A program made the position numbers and the translations under genes. Positions 55,106-63,295 of a stretch of 64,000 nt of DNA are shown piece after piece; position 1 is the first letter of the stretch, and each line of letters begins with the position of its first letter. This DNA is from Caulobacter sp. (GTDB lineage: Bacteria; Pseudomonadota; Alphaproteobacteria; Caulobacterales; Caulobacteraceae), in contig JAGHZU010000001.1 of NCBI GenBank assembly GCA_017745235.1, positions 1-64,000 on the forward strand, in the 5' to 3' direction. The notes under the pieces were generated by a model. That model had not been told where the DNA came from. It did no database searches and worked only from the letters and a program-made list of their open reading frames with translations.

Positions 55106-55953
55106 GAGGGGTCTCCCGACGTTTCGCCGTCGAAGCGGTAGCCGTTGCGCGCCTCTTGCGGCACGGCCTCGTAGAAGGAGGGACGGGCGATGCGCAGGCG
55201 CGCCCGGGCGGTTTCGAGGGGCTCGGAAAGCAGCGCCTCGTAGTCGAGAGCCGGCAGCCAGCTGGCGCGGCGGCCATGCCGCCAGGCCTGGAGGATGGCC
55301 CGGCCGTACGGGTGGCCCTTGCGCAGCTTCTCGAACTCCAGCGCCGCGCCGGCGGCGATGAACGCAAAGCCCGCGCTGCGGGTCTGGGGATAGGAGAAGG
55401 CCACCACGCAGGCCTCGCCCAGCGCGTCGGTCCCGTAACCGGTCAGCACGTGCCAGACGTCGTGGACGTCGCGCAGCCGGCGGGCGTACCAGCCGTTGGG
55501 ATGGGCCGCGTCGATCTCGACGTCGGCGACCTTGCGGCTTTCCTCGGCCAGACCCTGGGCGGTGAAGCCGCGGGCGGCGCGGAAATCGCGATAGGCGGCC
55601 CCCACGCTGCCTTCGGGGCAAGCCGCCAGCCAGGCCTCGTCGTCCAGACGGTCGGCCAACTCCATGCCGAGATAGGCCTGGCGGCCGCCCTCGTCGGTCC
55701 GCAGCATGCGCAGATAGCCGTTCGGGATCGAACGGCCCGACAGCGCGCTCATGATCTCGAACACCTGGCCGGTGTCCTCCTTGTCGGCGACGAGGCGGCG
55801 GAAGCCCCGCATGGCGCGGACCGGATCGATGGCGTAGCGACGCCGTGACGTCGCGGAAGCCTGGCCGGAAACCTGGTTTGGGACGGCGCGAAAGGCCTGG
55901 GCCAACACGGCGGTATCTCCTAAACTTCCTGTCAATAAGGCGGCCGATTCCAT
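55102..55953 (-). CDS. COQ4-like protein
   Basis: 283 residues with the metal motif His164-Asp165-x-x-His168-(x11)-Glu180 in HDVWHVLTGYGTDALGE, identical in spacing to COQ4. COQ4 takes part in ubiquinone synthesis. Bacterial homologues are known in some alphaproteobacteria, but their role is uncertain. First gene of the three-gene unit and divergent from the TetR gene at 56026 across 72 nt that hold an inverted repeat. Confidence 0.88.
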   Translation of the reverse strand: MESAALLTGSLGDTAVLAQAFRAVPNQVSGQASATSRRRYAIDPVRAMRGFRRLVADKEDTGQVFEIMSALSGRSIPNGYLRMLRTDEGGRQAYLGMELADRLDDEAWLAACPEGSVGAAYRDFRAARGFTAQGLAEESRKVADVEIDAAHPNGWYARRLRDVHDVWHVLTGYGTDALGEACVVAFSYPQTRSAGFAFIAAGAALEFEKLRKGHPYGRAILQAWRHGRRASWLPALDYEALLSEPLETARARLRIARPSFYEAVPQEARNGYRFDGETSGDPS

Positions 55954-56003
55954 CGCAGCGGGGCGGCCGGCGAACGCGGAATATATCGACGCTCGACGAT
56001 ATC

Positions 56004-56021
56004 TACATAGATGTAAGTTAC
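56004..56021. promoter_or_regulatory. Overlapping dyads between the COQ4-like and TetR genes
   Basis: TACAT-AG-ATGTA (56004-56015) overlaps GTAA-G-TTAC (56013-56021), ending 4 nt before the TetR start. A weaker ATATCG...CGATAT dyad lies just upstream. This divergent space of 72 nt must hold both promoters, so the dyad is a good candidate operator. Confidence 0.5.
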
Positions 56022-56025
56022 ACCA

Positions 56026-56643
56026 ATGTCAATACAGGACCCCGCCCGGATCGAACAGCCGCCGAAGCGCCGACGCCGCTCGCCCGAGGAGCTGCGCCGC
56101 GAGGCCCTGGTTTCCGCCCGACGGCTGCTGATCGAGTCGGGGCCCAACGCCATCACGCTCAAGGGGGTCGGCGACGATATCGGCGTGACCCACGCCAACC
56201 TGATCCACCACTTCGGCTCGGCCGCCGGCCTGCAGTCGGCCCTGATGGAATCGATGGTCCGCGATCTGGCCGACGCCCTGGACGCGGCCGTGGCCCAGCT
56301 GCGCTCCGACACCGGCGCGCCGCGCGCCCTGGTCGACGCGGTGTTCGACGCCTTCGACCAGGGGGGCGCCGGACGGCTCGCCGCGTGGATCGCCCTGTCG
56401 GGCGACCTGCAGCACCTGGAGCCCGTCCGCGCGGCGGTCCACGACCTTGTCGACGCCATCGTCGAGAAGTTCGCCGCCGAGGGCGAGCAGACCCACGGCC
56501 GCGTCACCTCGGCCGTGCTGTTCATTGCCCTGTGCGCCTTTGGCGACGCCGTGATCGGCCCGCCGCTGCGCGACATGCTGGACCGCGAACCCGACAGCGG
56601 ACGAAAGATCGTGGCCCGCCTCCTGCCCAGCTTTCTTTTCTAA
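56026..56643 (+). CDS. TetR-family regulator 1 of a tandem pair
   Basis: 205 residues. Basic lead (KRRRRSPEELRRE), helix-turn-helix at about 45-65 (GVGDDIGVTHANLIHHFGSA), and a helical ligand domain. The helix-turn-helix is nearly the same as in the next gene, so their operators probably overlap. It is divergent from the COQ4-like operon and likely represses or activates it; ligand unknown. Confidence 0.92.
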   Translation: MSIQDPARIEQPPKRRRRSPEELRREALVSARRLLIESGPNAITLKGVGDDIGVTHANLIHHFGSAAGLQSALMESMVRDLADALDAAVAQLRSDTGAPRALVDAVFDAFDQGGAGRLAAWIALSGDLQHLEPVRAAVHDLVDAIVEKFAAEGEQTHGRVTSAVLFIALCAFGDAVIGPPLRDMLDREPDSGRKIVARLLPSFLF

Positions 56644-56722
56644 CTTAAGTTGATTTTCGACTTTCCAGCCGGAGCTTCCCGCCCGCCGATTTGCATCCCG
56701 TTCCGAACCGAGCCATGCTCGA

Positions 56723-56742
56723 ATTGACAACGGTATAAATAC
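56723..56742. promoter_or_regulatory. ATTGACA motif before TetR 2
   Basis: ATTGACA, six bases, TATAAATAC-like end. A similarly spaced copy lies at 57402-57421 before the second TonB receptor (ATTGACA-N6-TGAATAC); 13 of 20 positions agree. Could be a shared promoter or operator element. Confidence 0.3.
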
Positions 56743-56755
56743 GGAGCGGGAAACG

Positions 56756-57406
56756 GTGCGGAGCGAAGGCCCCCAAGGGGACGTCCAGGGGCAAGTCAGG
56801 ACCCGCCGCCGCCGCTCGCCGGACGAAGCCCGGACCCAGGCCCTGGCCTGCGCCCGGCAATTGCTCCTGACCCAGGGCCCCAACGGCGTGACGCTCAACG
56901 CCGTCGCCCGCGAGATCGGCGTGACCCACGGCAACCTGATCCACCACTTCGGTTCGGCCGCCCAACTGCAGTCGGCCCTGATGGGCGCGATGGTCCGCGA
57001 CCTGGCCAAGGCCCTGGAGACGGCCGTGGCCCATGTGCGGTCCGACGCCAACGCGCCGCGGGCCCTTGTGGACATTGTGTTTGACGCCTTCGACGAGGGC
57101 GGCGCGGGCCAGCTGGCCGCCTGGATAGCGCTGTCAAACCGCTACGAGCACCTGGAGCCCGTGCGCGAGGCGGTTGGCGACCTGGTCGCGGCGCTGGACG
57201 AGACCGTCCGTTCGGCCGACGGAACCCCGCCCCAGCACATCCCCTCGGCGCTGCTGCTGCTGACGCTGTGCGCGTTCGGCGACGCCATGATCGGCGGCCC
57301 GCTGCGCGCCATGCTGGGCCGAGACGCGGAATCGGCCCGCCGGATCGCCGCCCACCTCCTGCCCGGGCTGATCGATCAAATCGACATCAACGTCAATAAC
57401 TATTGA
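56756..57406 (+). CDS. TetR-family regulator 2 of a tandem pair
   Basis: 216 residues from GTG 56756. It resembles TetR 1 throughout: basic RTRRRRSPDEARTQ, then AREIGVTHGNLIHHFGSAAQ (helix-turn-helix), and a matching C-terminal domain (LLTLCAFGDAMIGGPLRAML). A tandem duplication is the simplest origin. It lies 112 nt after TetR 1 and 135 nt before the TonB-dependent receptor, on the same strand. Confidence 0.92.
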   Translation: MRSEGPQGDVQGQVRTRRRRSPDEARTQALACARQLLLTQGPNGVTLNAVAREIGVTHGNLIHHFGSAAQLQSALMGAMVRDLAKALETAVAHVRSDANAPRALVDIVFDAFDEGGAGQLAAWIALSNRYEHLEPVREAVGDLVAALDETVRSADGTPPQHIPSALLLLTLCAFGDAMIGGPLRAMLGRDAESARRIAAHLLPGLIDQIDINVNNY

Positions 57407-57421
57407 CAGGACCGTGAATAC
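57402..57421. promoter_or_regulatory. ATTGACA motif before the second TonB receptor
   Basis: ATTGACA then six bases then TGAATAC, overlapping the TetR 2 stop codon. Partner of the motif at 56723-56742. Evidence is only the partial match. Confidence 0.3.
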
Positions 57422-57541
57422 ACGCATGGTTGTGGCCAAGGGAAGCGCCACGGCCGCGGGCCTATCCCCGTTCAAAATCAGCGGCGAGGAAACGCTTGGG
57501 GCGAACCTTGATGGCGGGGTTCGTCGGGACGGAGGGCCGCC

Positions 57542-60493
57542 ATGTCTCAACGAACGCGCATGCGCGCATTTTTGCTTGCCGGAAGCTCGGCGGCGATCCT
57601 GACCCTGACGGCGGGCATGGCGCACGCCCAGCGGGCCGACGGCGACAAGGCCTCGACCGTGGTCGACGAAGTGGTGGTCACCGCCCAGCACAAGGAAGAG
57701 ACGCTGCAGAGCGTGCCGATCTCGATCTCGGCCTTCTCGGCCGAGGCCCTGGCGGCCCAGAAGATCGAGGGCGGTCCGGACCTGGTGAAGGGCATCCCCA
57801 ACGTCAGCTTCACCAAGACCAATTTCAGCGGCTACAACTTCACCATCCGCGGCATCGGCACCCAGGCCGTCTCGGTCACCACCGATCCCGGCGTCTCGGT
57901 GAACTACAACAGCACGGCGCTGATCCGTAACCGCCTGTTCGAGCAGGAATTCTTCGACGTCGAGCGCGTGGAAGTGCTGCGCGGCCCGCAGGGCACGCTG
58001 TACGGCCGCAACGCCACCGCCGGCGCGGTCAACATCATCACCGCCAAGCCGACCGACCGGTTCGAGGGCGACATCAAGGGCGAGGTGGGCAACTACAACA
58101 GCCGCCGCCTGGTGGGCTTCCTGAACGTCCCGCTGCTGGACGACAAGCTGGCCCTGCGGGTCGCCGGCGCCAGCACCCAACGCGACGGGTTCGCCTTCAA
58201 CGAGACGACCGGCAACCACATCGACGGCCGCGACCTCTACTCCACCCGGGTCACCCTGGGCTTCCGCCCGAACGACAAGTTCCACGGCGCCCTGATCTGG
58301 GAGCACTTCAACGAGGACGACAACCGCGCCCGCAGCACCAAGCAGCTGTGTACGCGCGACCCGGGCCCCTCGTCGCTTGGGGCGGTCCAGAACCTGGGCC
58401 TGCTGGCCAGCGCCTTCATGAGCCAGGGGTGCAAGAACGCCTCGCTCTACGACAAGTCGGCCTATGGCACGCCCAATGGCCTGTCGATCCCGTTCGTCCT
58501 GGCCGCCGCCCAGGCCAGCACCATCATCGGCAACAACTCCAGCGGCGGCGTGCCGCTGCTGCAGACGGTCGACCCCTACGGCGGCAAGATGCAGTCGGAC
58601 GACCTGCGCCGGATCGCCTCGCAGTTCGACCCCCGCTACAAGGCCAAGACCGACGTCATCGAGCTGAACTTCGATGTCGATGTGGCCACCAACCTGACCC
58701 TGACCTCGCAGACGGCTTACAGCGAGGACCACTATTTCGCGACGCAGGACTACAACCGGTTCAACACCGTCTCGAACGTCTTCAACGACTCCACGGGCCT
58801 GACCGGCACGTTCGGCGGGCCGGGCATCAACATCACGCCCGGCGGCGTCTACTGCGATCCGCAGTTGGGCTGCTCCTCGTCGATCGTGGGGATGGACCGC
58901 TCACAGGCCAAGAGCAAGCAGTTCTCCCAGGAGTTCCGCCTGCAGTCGGCCTATGATGGCGCGTTCAACTTCAGCCTGGGCGCCAACTACACCCGCTACA
59001 AGACGCGCGAGGACTACTACGTCTTCTTCAACATCCTGTCGGCGATCTCCCAGGCCAGCGGCATCGGCAACAACAGCGGCGACATCACCAAGTGCAACCA
59101 CGTGTTCGGCGCGCCGCCGACCACCGTCACGCCGACCAGCAACACCGGCTGCATCTATATCGACCCCAACAAGCTGAACCAGATCGACGGCAAGGGTCAC
59201 AACTACTTCCGCAGCATCAATCCCTATCGCCTGCAGTCCAGCGCCATCTTCGGCGAGGCCTATGTGGCCCTGGCGCCCAACGTGCGCCTGACCGCCGGCC
59301 TGCGCTATACCGACGACCGAAAGACCTTCACCCCGACCCCGACGCAACTGCTGCTGTCGTCCTATACCGGCGGCACGGTCGACGGCGGCTATCCGGAAGG
59401 CGCCGAGATCAAACAGAAGTGGGGCGTGGTCACCGGCCGCCTGGGCGTGGACTGGACGCCGGAGCTGTCGTTCACCGACAAGACGCTGGTCTATGCGTTC
59501 TATAACCGCGGCTACAAGGGCGGCGGCGCCAACCCGCCCAGCGTCGGCTTCGGCGACGAACCGGCCTTCCCGGGCGGCCCTCCGATCGTCAGCCTCACCA
59601 GCTACCCGGCCACCTTCAAGCCCGAATACGTCAACGCGTTCGAGATCGGGACCAAGAACTCGCTGCTGGGCGGAGCCCTCATCCTGAACGGCGCGGCCTT
59701 CTACTACGACTACAGCGGCTACCAGGTTTCGCAGATCCAGGACCGGACCACGGTCAACGAGAATTTCGACGCCAAGATCTGGGGCGCGGAGCTGGAATCG
59801 GTCTGGCAGGCCACGCCGAACCTGCGCTTCAACGCCAGCCTGGGCTACCAGCACAGCGAACTGGCCAGCGGCTCCAAGTCGATCGACGTGATGGACCGCA
59901 CCCAGGGCAATCCGGACTACACGATCGTCAAGCCGATCGCGAACGTCCCGTCCAACTGCGTGGTCTCCAAGAAGTTCATGGAGATGCTGCTGCAGATGAA
60001 CCGCGACTTCGGCCAGCCCGACGACGCCGGCCTGAACCAGGCCTGTCCCGGTTCAGCGTTCAGCTACTACAACTTCGGCCTGATGACCGACGCCGACCTG
60101 CCCAACGGCGGGCGCGGCTTCTACGCCGACGTGTCGGGCAACAGCCTGCCGAACGCGCCCAAGTGGACCCAGGCCCTGGGGGCCGAATACACCCACGACT
60201 TCGGTCCGGAATGGAAGGCCACCATCCGCGGCGACGTCTACCACCAGTCGCAGTCGTGGGCCCGGGTCTACGAGGACGCGGTCGACAAGCTGCACGGCTG
60301 GTACAACGTCAACCTGCGCCTGACGGTGTCCAAGCCCGAGGCCGGTCTCGAGTTCGAGGCCTATGTGAAGAACCTGCTCGACGACACGCCGATCACCGGC
60401 GCCTTCGTCAACAGCGACGACACCGCCCTGACCACCAACGTCTTCGTCCTGGACCCCCGGCTGATCGGGGTGAGCGTACGCAAGACCTTCTGA
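57542..60493 (+). CDS. TonB-dependent receptor with extra cysteines
   Basis: 983 residues: signal peptide to about AHAQ (30), plug starting DEVVVTAQHKEETLQSVPIS (a TonB-box-like DEVVVTA) with RVEVLRGPQGTLYGRNATAG near 140, large barrel, C-terminal Phe (VSVRKTF). GGAGGG lies 5 nt before the ATG. Eight Cys occur as four close pairs in the barrel region, which is unusual for this family and suggests disulfide-tied loops. It is flanked by tandem TetR genes and a FecI-like sigma factor. It lacks the N-terminal signalling domain that FecA-type receptors use to talk to FecR. Confidence 0.93.
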   Translation: MSQRTRMRAFLLAGSSAAILTLTAGMAHAQRADGDKASTVVDEVVVTAQHKEETLQSVPISISAFSAEALAAQKIEGGPDLVKGIPNVSFTKTNFSGYNFTIRGIGTQAVSVTTDPGVSVNYNSTALIRNRLFEQEFFDVERVEVLRGPQGTLYGRNATAGAVNIITAKPTDRFEGDIKGEVGNYNSRRLVGFLNVPLLDDKLALRVAGASTQRDGFAFNETTGNHIDGRDLYSTRVTLGFRPNDKFHGALIWEHFNEDDNRARSTKQLCTRDPGPSSLGAVQNLGLLASAFMSQGCKNASLYDKSAYGTPNGLSIPFVLAAAQASTIIGNNSSGGVPLLQTVDPYGGKMQSDDLRRIASQFDPRYKAKTDVIELNFDVDVATNLTLTSQTAYSEDHYFATQDYNRFNTVSNVFNDSTGLTGTFGGPGINITPGGVYCDPQLGCSSSIVGMDRSQAKSKQFSQEFRLQSAYDGAFNFSLGANYTRYKTREDYYVFFNILSAISQASGIGNNSGDITKCNHVFGAPPTTVTPTSNTGCIYIDPNKLNQIDGKGHNYFRSINPYRLQSSAIFGEAYVALAPNVRLTAGLRYTDDRKTFTPTPTQLLLSSYTGGTVDGGYPEGAEIKQKWGVVTGRLGVDWTPELSFTDKTLVYAFYNRGYKGGGANPPSVGFGDEPAFPGGPPIVSLTSYPATFKPEYVNAFEIGTKNSLLGGALILNGAAFYYDYSGYQVSQIQDRTTVNENFDAKIWGAELESVWQATPNLRFNASLGYQHSELASGSKSIDVMDRTQGNPDYTIVKPIANVPSNCVVSKKFMEMLLQMNRDFGQPDDAGLNQACPGSAFSYYNFGLMTDADLPNGGRGFYADVSGNSLPNAPKWTQALGAEYTHDFGPEWKATIRGDVYHQSQSWARVYEDAVDKLHGWYNVNLRLTVSKPEAGLEFEAYVKNLLDDTPITGAFVNSDDTALTTNVFVLDPRLIGVSVRKTF

Positions 60494-60501
60494 CGAGAAA
60501 G

Positions 60502-60539
60502 GCCGCGCCGCACCGGGCACGGCCCCGGGGCGGCGCGGC
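60502..60539 (+). terminator. Long G+C hairpin between receptor and sigma factor genes
   Basis: GCCGCGCCGC (60502-60511) pairs with GCGGCGCGGC (60530-60539); inside, CCGGG (60513-60517) can pair with CCCGG (60524-60528). No U-run follows. It lies 9 nt after the receptor stop and could partly terminate or process the transcript, setting receptor and sigma levels apart. Confidence 0.45.
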
Positions 60540-60561
60540 GGCGTCGCCCTGGAGTTCTCCG

Positions 60562-61119
60562 ATGGCCTTTCCCCCCTGTTCCAACCTCGAGACCTCTCCC
60601 GCTCAGGCCGGCCGCGACGAGCCCGCCCCCGACCTGGCGGCTTGGATGACCTGCTACGGCGACCGGCTTCGCCGCTACTTCGCCCGCCGGGCCCCCACCG
60701 CCGACGTTGACGACCTTGTCCAGGACGTGTTCCTGAACCTGCAGTCGGCCCGCCCGCTCCAGCCCATCGTCGACGTCGAGCGCTACCTGTTCACCGTCGC
60801 CCACCACGCCCTGGTGAACCTGCGCCGCCACCGCACCGTGCGTCGCTCAGCCCTGCACGATCCGCTGGACAATGCGCCGGAACAGGCCAGCGACCTGTCG
60901 CCCGAGCGGATCCTGGCCGGCCGGCAGGAAATCATCCGCCTGGTCAAGGCCGTGGAGGCCCTGCCTCCGCGCGCTCGCGACGCCTTCCGCCTGCGCCGTT
61001 TCGACGACCTGACCTATGCCGTCATCGCTGAACGAATGGGGATTTCACGCGACTCCGTGAAGGAGTTGCTCCAGCGCGCAACCTCGCGCGTGACGTACGC
61101 CCTGCGCATGGAAGGATAA
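60562..61119 (+). CDS. ECF sigma factor, FecI-like
   Basis: 185 residues. Region 2 is seen as DVDDLVQDVFLNLQSA (about 51-66), with VERYLFTVAHHALVNLRRHR near 78-97; region 4 is LPPRARDAFRLRRFDDLTYAVIAERMGIS-type (about 136-165). Typical of FecI-like sigma factors that pair with TonB receptors. No FecR anti-sigma gene follows, so its control is unclear. ATG 60562 follows GGAG at 8 nt. Downstream is the PraB-like secreted protein gene. Confidence 0.92.
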   Translation: MAFPPCSNLETSPAQAGRDEPAPDLAAWMTCYGDRLRRYFARRAPTADVDDLVQDVFLNLQSARPLQPIVDVERYLFTVAHHALVNLRRHRTVRRSALHDPLDNAPEQASDLSPERILAGRQEIIRLVKAVEALPPRARDAFRLRRFDDLTYAVIAERMGISRDSVKELLQRATSRVTYALRMEG

Positions 61120-61122
61120 TAA

Positions 61123-61166
61123 GAGTCAAGCAAAAACTTTCATATAGACTCCAATTACGAGTCAAG
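61123..61166. repeat. GAGTCAAG direct repeats before the PraB-like gene
   Basis: GAGTCAAG at 61123-61130 and 61159-61166, 36 bases apart (about 3.5 helix turns), with GACTC (61147-61151) forming an inverted repeat with the second copy. They lie in an A+T-rich 240-base gap. Could be activator sites; no function shown. Confidence 0.4.
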
Positions 61167-61359
61167 ATCGTTCGCATTTTTCCGTAGCCAGGCAATGATA
61201 AAAACAAGCACTGCAGTATATCACCTCGATACTTGTACAATTTTCTGGCGAAAAACCTCGACCCGATCCCCCCTCGCGCGAAAATCAGGCGTCTTACTCA
61301 TTGGATGCTCCGGCATTCCAGGAACCAAATGCGCGTCAGTCGCAACAAAGGGAAACGTC

Positions 61360-61830
61360 ATGAAAATCTTCAAGCTTATCGCCCTGGCCGCCACCGCGTC
61401 GCTGGCCATGGCCGCCTCGGCCCAGGCCTCTTCGTTCAGCCCCACCGGCACCTCGTTCACCGCGGCCGGCGGCACGAACCTGATGAAGGGTCTGCTGGGC
61501 CCGATCCCCTGCACCGCCAACTTCACGGGTCACACCGATGCGACGGGCCGGGCCTTCATCGACACCGCCGCCTTCACCGGCAGCTCGCTGTGCACCAGCG
61601 TGACCGCCGCGGGCCTGCCGTGGGAAGCCATCGCCACCGGCCCCTCGTCCGCGACGATCAAGGCCGTCCGCTTCAACAGCCCGCTGGGCCCCTGCGGCGC
61701 TGAAGATCTGCCGGTCACCCTGAGCGGCGGCGCGATCACCTTCAACTACACCATGACGGCCGGCAACTGCCACGTGTGGACCACGTCCCCGATCGTCACG
61801 ACCCCGACCGTCTCGATCGTCTGGCCGTAA
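61360..61830 (+). CDS. PraB-like small secreted protein
   Basis: 156 residues with signal peptide MKIFKLIALAATASLAMAAS. Mature part rich in Thr, Ser, Ala and Gly with the pattern SFSPTGTSFTAAGGTNLMKG and paired Cys (IPCTANFTG, SSLCTSVTA, LGPCGAEDL, GNCHVW). This resembles proteins annotated as protein activator of alkane oxidation PraB, known in Pseudomonas as a small secreted, biofilm-associated protein. ATG 61360 follows AAAGGG; the frame from 61195 includes non-coding sequence. It follows the sigma factor gene by 240 nt. Confidence 0.78.
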   Translation: MKIFKLIALAATASLAMAASAQASSFSPTGTSFTAAGGTNLMKGLLGPIPCTANFTGHTDATGRAFIDTAAFTGSSLCTSVTAAGLPWEAIATGPSSATIKAVRFNSPLGPCGAEDLPVTLSGGAITFNYTMTAGNCHVWTTSPIVTTPTVSIVWP

Positions 61831-61902
61831 GCCGGAGAGACTCTCCTCGGTCGAGCCCGGAGCGCGCCTCCCATCCCCCATATCTCGGGGTGCGCTCCCA
61901 CT

Positions 61903-61938
61903 CCCCGGCCCCGGTCCAAGGGCCGGGGCTTTCTTTTT
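61903..61938 (+). terminator. Terminator of the PraB-like gene
   Basis: CCCCGGCCC (61903-61911) pairs with GGGCCGGGG (61920-61928), followed by CTTTCTTTTT. Good intrinsic terminator on the plus strand. Confidence 0.85.
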
Positions 61939-61972
61939 GGGGGCGGGCTCGAACGGAGGCCGTCGGTCGGCG

Positions 61973-63286
61973 TCAGACGGGCGCGGGGGGCATGGACGGC
62001 GGCGTCCAGACGACCGTATCACCGGCCTTGAGCCCAGACAGCACCTCCACCCCGTCGGGGGCCACGCGTCCCAGGCGAACGGCGACCGATCGGGTCTTGC
62101 CCGTGCGCGGATCGCGCACCGTGACGGTGGCGGCCGGCGCTGCGCCCTGGATAGCCGCGGGCGGCGCCACCACCGCCGTGGGATTGCTGTAGACCTCGAT
62201 CGACACGTTGGCGGACATGCCGATGCGCACCTGGGCGGCCTCTTCGGGCGCTAGGCCCTCCAGCCGCGCCGTGGCGGCCACGGTCGAGGTGGGCGAGCCG
62301 GCCGAGGGCGGCAGAGCCTCTCCAGCCACCGACGCCACCCGGCCGCGCAGGACCAGTCCCGGGAATCCCGCGCCCGTCACGGTCACCGCCTGACCGACCT
62401 TGACCTGGTTTGCGTCGACCTCGCCCAGCTTGAACGTCACGCTCAGGGCGTCGGCCGAGGCGATTACGCCGATCAGCTGGCCCCGCGTCATCGGCGAGCC
62501 CGCATGCACGGCGACCGGCTCGCCCTTGTCGGCAGGCGGCCTGACCATCACCCCACTGACGGGGGCGCGCAACACCGCACCGGCGGCCTGACCGCTAAAG
62601 CTCGCCAGCCGCGCCCGGGCGTTGCTCAATTCCAGCTCGGCCACGCGCCGGTTGGCGCCGCGCCCCCGGGCCTCGACCACCGCCAGATCCCGCCGGGCGG
62701 CGGCGAGGCCAGCCTCCTGGGTGAGCAGCTGCCGCTGTGCGGTCTCGAACTCCGTGCGCGGCACCAGGCCCCGGTCGAGCAGGCCCTTGGTCTCGGCCAG
62801 CTTTCGCTGGCTGTCGACAAGGTCGGCTTCGCTGCTCGCCACCGCCTGACGGGCGCGCGACATCTCCGGGCCGTTGTTCCAATCCGCCATGTCCCGGGCG
62901 GCCTGCGAGGCCTTCAGCATAGAGGCCTCGGCGTCGTTGCGCCGCGCCTCCACCTCCGCGGTGTCGAACACCAGCAGCACCTGACCGGCCGTCACCGGTT
63001 CGCCGTAGGCGAAGCCCACGCTGCGGACCACGCCTTCGAAGGGCGCCAGCAGTTCGCCGCCGGGACCGGGCGCGATTGAGCCGGCCACGGCGATGGTGGA
63101 TACGAAGGGCCGCCCCTGAATCACCGCGCTCTGCTCGCCGGCGGCGGCCGTCGCCGCGTCACGGGCCTGACCGCCGCGATGCGCGCCGATCGCCACCGCC
63201 GCCGTCAGAACCGCCGCAGCCGCGCCCAGCAGCGCCATTCTCTGGCGAGACCTCAGCAGCTTCGGAACAGATGAACCGGGAGACAT
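61973..63286 (-). CDS. Periplasmic adaptor of a MacAB-type exporter (HlyD/MacA family)
   Basis: 437 residues. Membrane anchor at about 17-36, lipoyl half LLAPFEGVVRSVGFAYGEPV near 80-99, a long alpha-hairpin (about 110-220, ARRNDAEASMLKASQAARDM), the second lipoyl half LRAPVSGVMVRPPADKGEPV near 240, and beta-barrel/membrane-proximal domains after 270. ATG 63286 has GAGG at 8 nt; TTG 63292 is an alternative. The MacB-type permease gene ends 9 nt upstream on the same strand, so the two form an exporter operon for a peptide, heme-like molecule or drug. Confidence 0.9.
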   Translation of the reverse strand: MSPGSSVPKLLRSRQRMALLGAAAAVLTAAVAIGAHRGGQARDAATAAAGEQSAVIQGRPFVSTIAVAGSIAPGPGGELLAPFEGVVRSVGFAYGEPVTAGQVLLVFDTAEVEARRNDAEASMLKASQAARDMADWNNGPEMSRARQAVASSEADLVDSQRKLAETKGLLDRGLVPRTEFETAQRQLLTQEAGLAAARRDLAVVEARGRGANRRVAELELSNARARLASFSGQAAGAVLRAPVSGVMVRPPADKGEPVAVHAGSPMTRGQLIGVIASADALSVTFKLGEVDANQVKVGQAVTVTGAGFPGLVLRGRVASVAGEALPPSAGSPTSTVAATARLEGLAPEEAAQVRIGMSANVSIEVYSNPTAVVAPPAAIQGAAPAATVTVRDPRTGKTRSVAVRLGRVAPDGVEVLSGLKAGDTVVWTPPSMPPAPV

Positions 63287-63295
63287 GCGCAACCT

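Noticed and set aside
56723..56742. Standard -35/-10 promoter TTGACA...TATAAA before TetR 2
   Set aside because: Only about four bases separate the two boxes, far too few for a sigma-70 type promoter.
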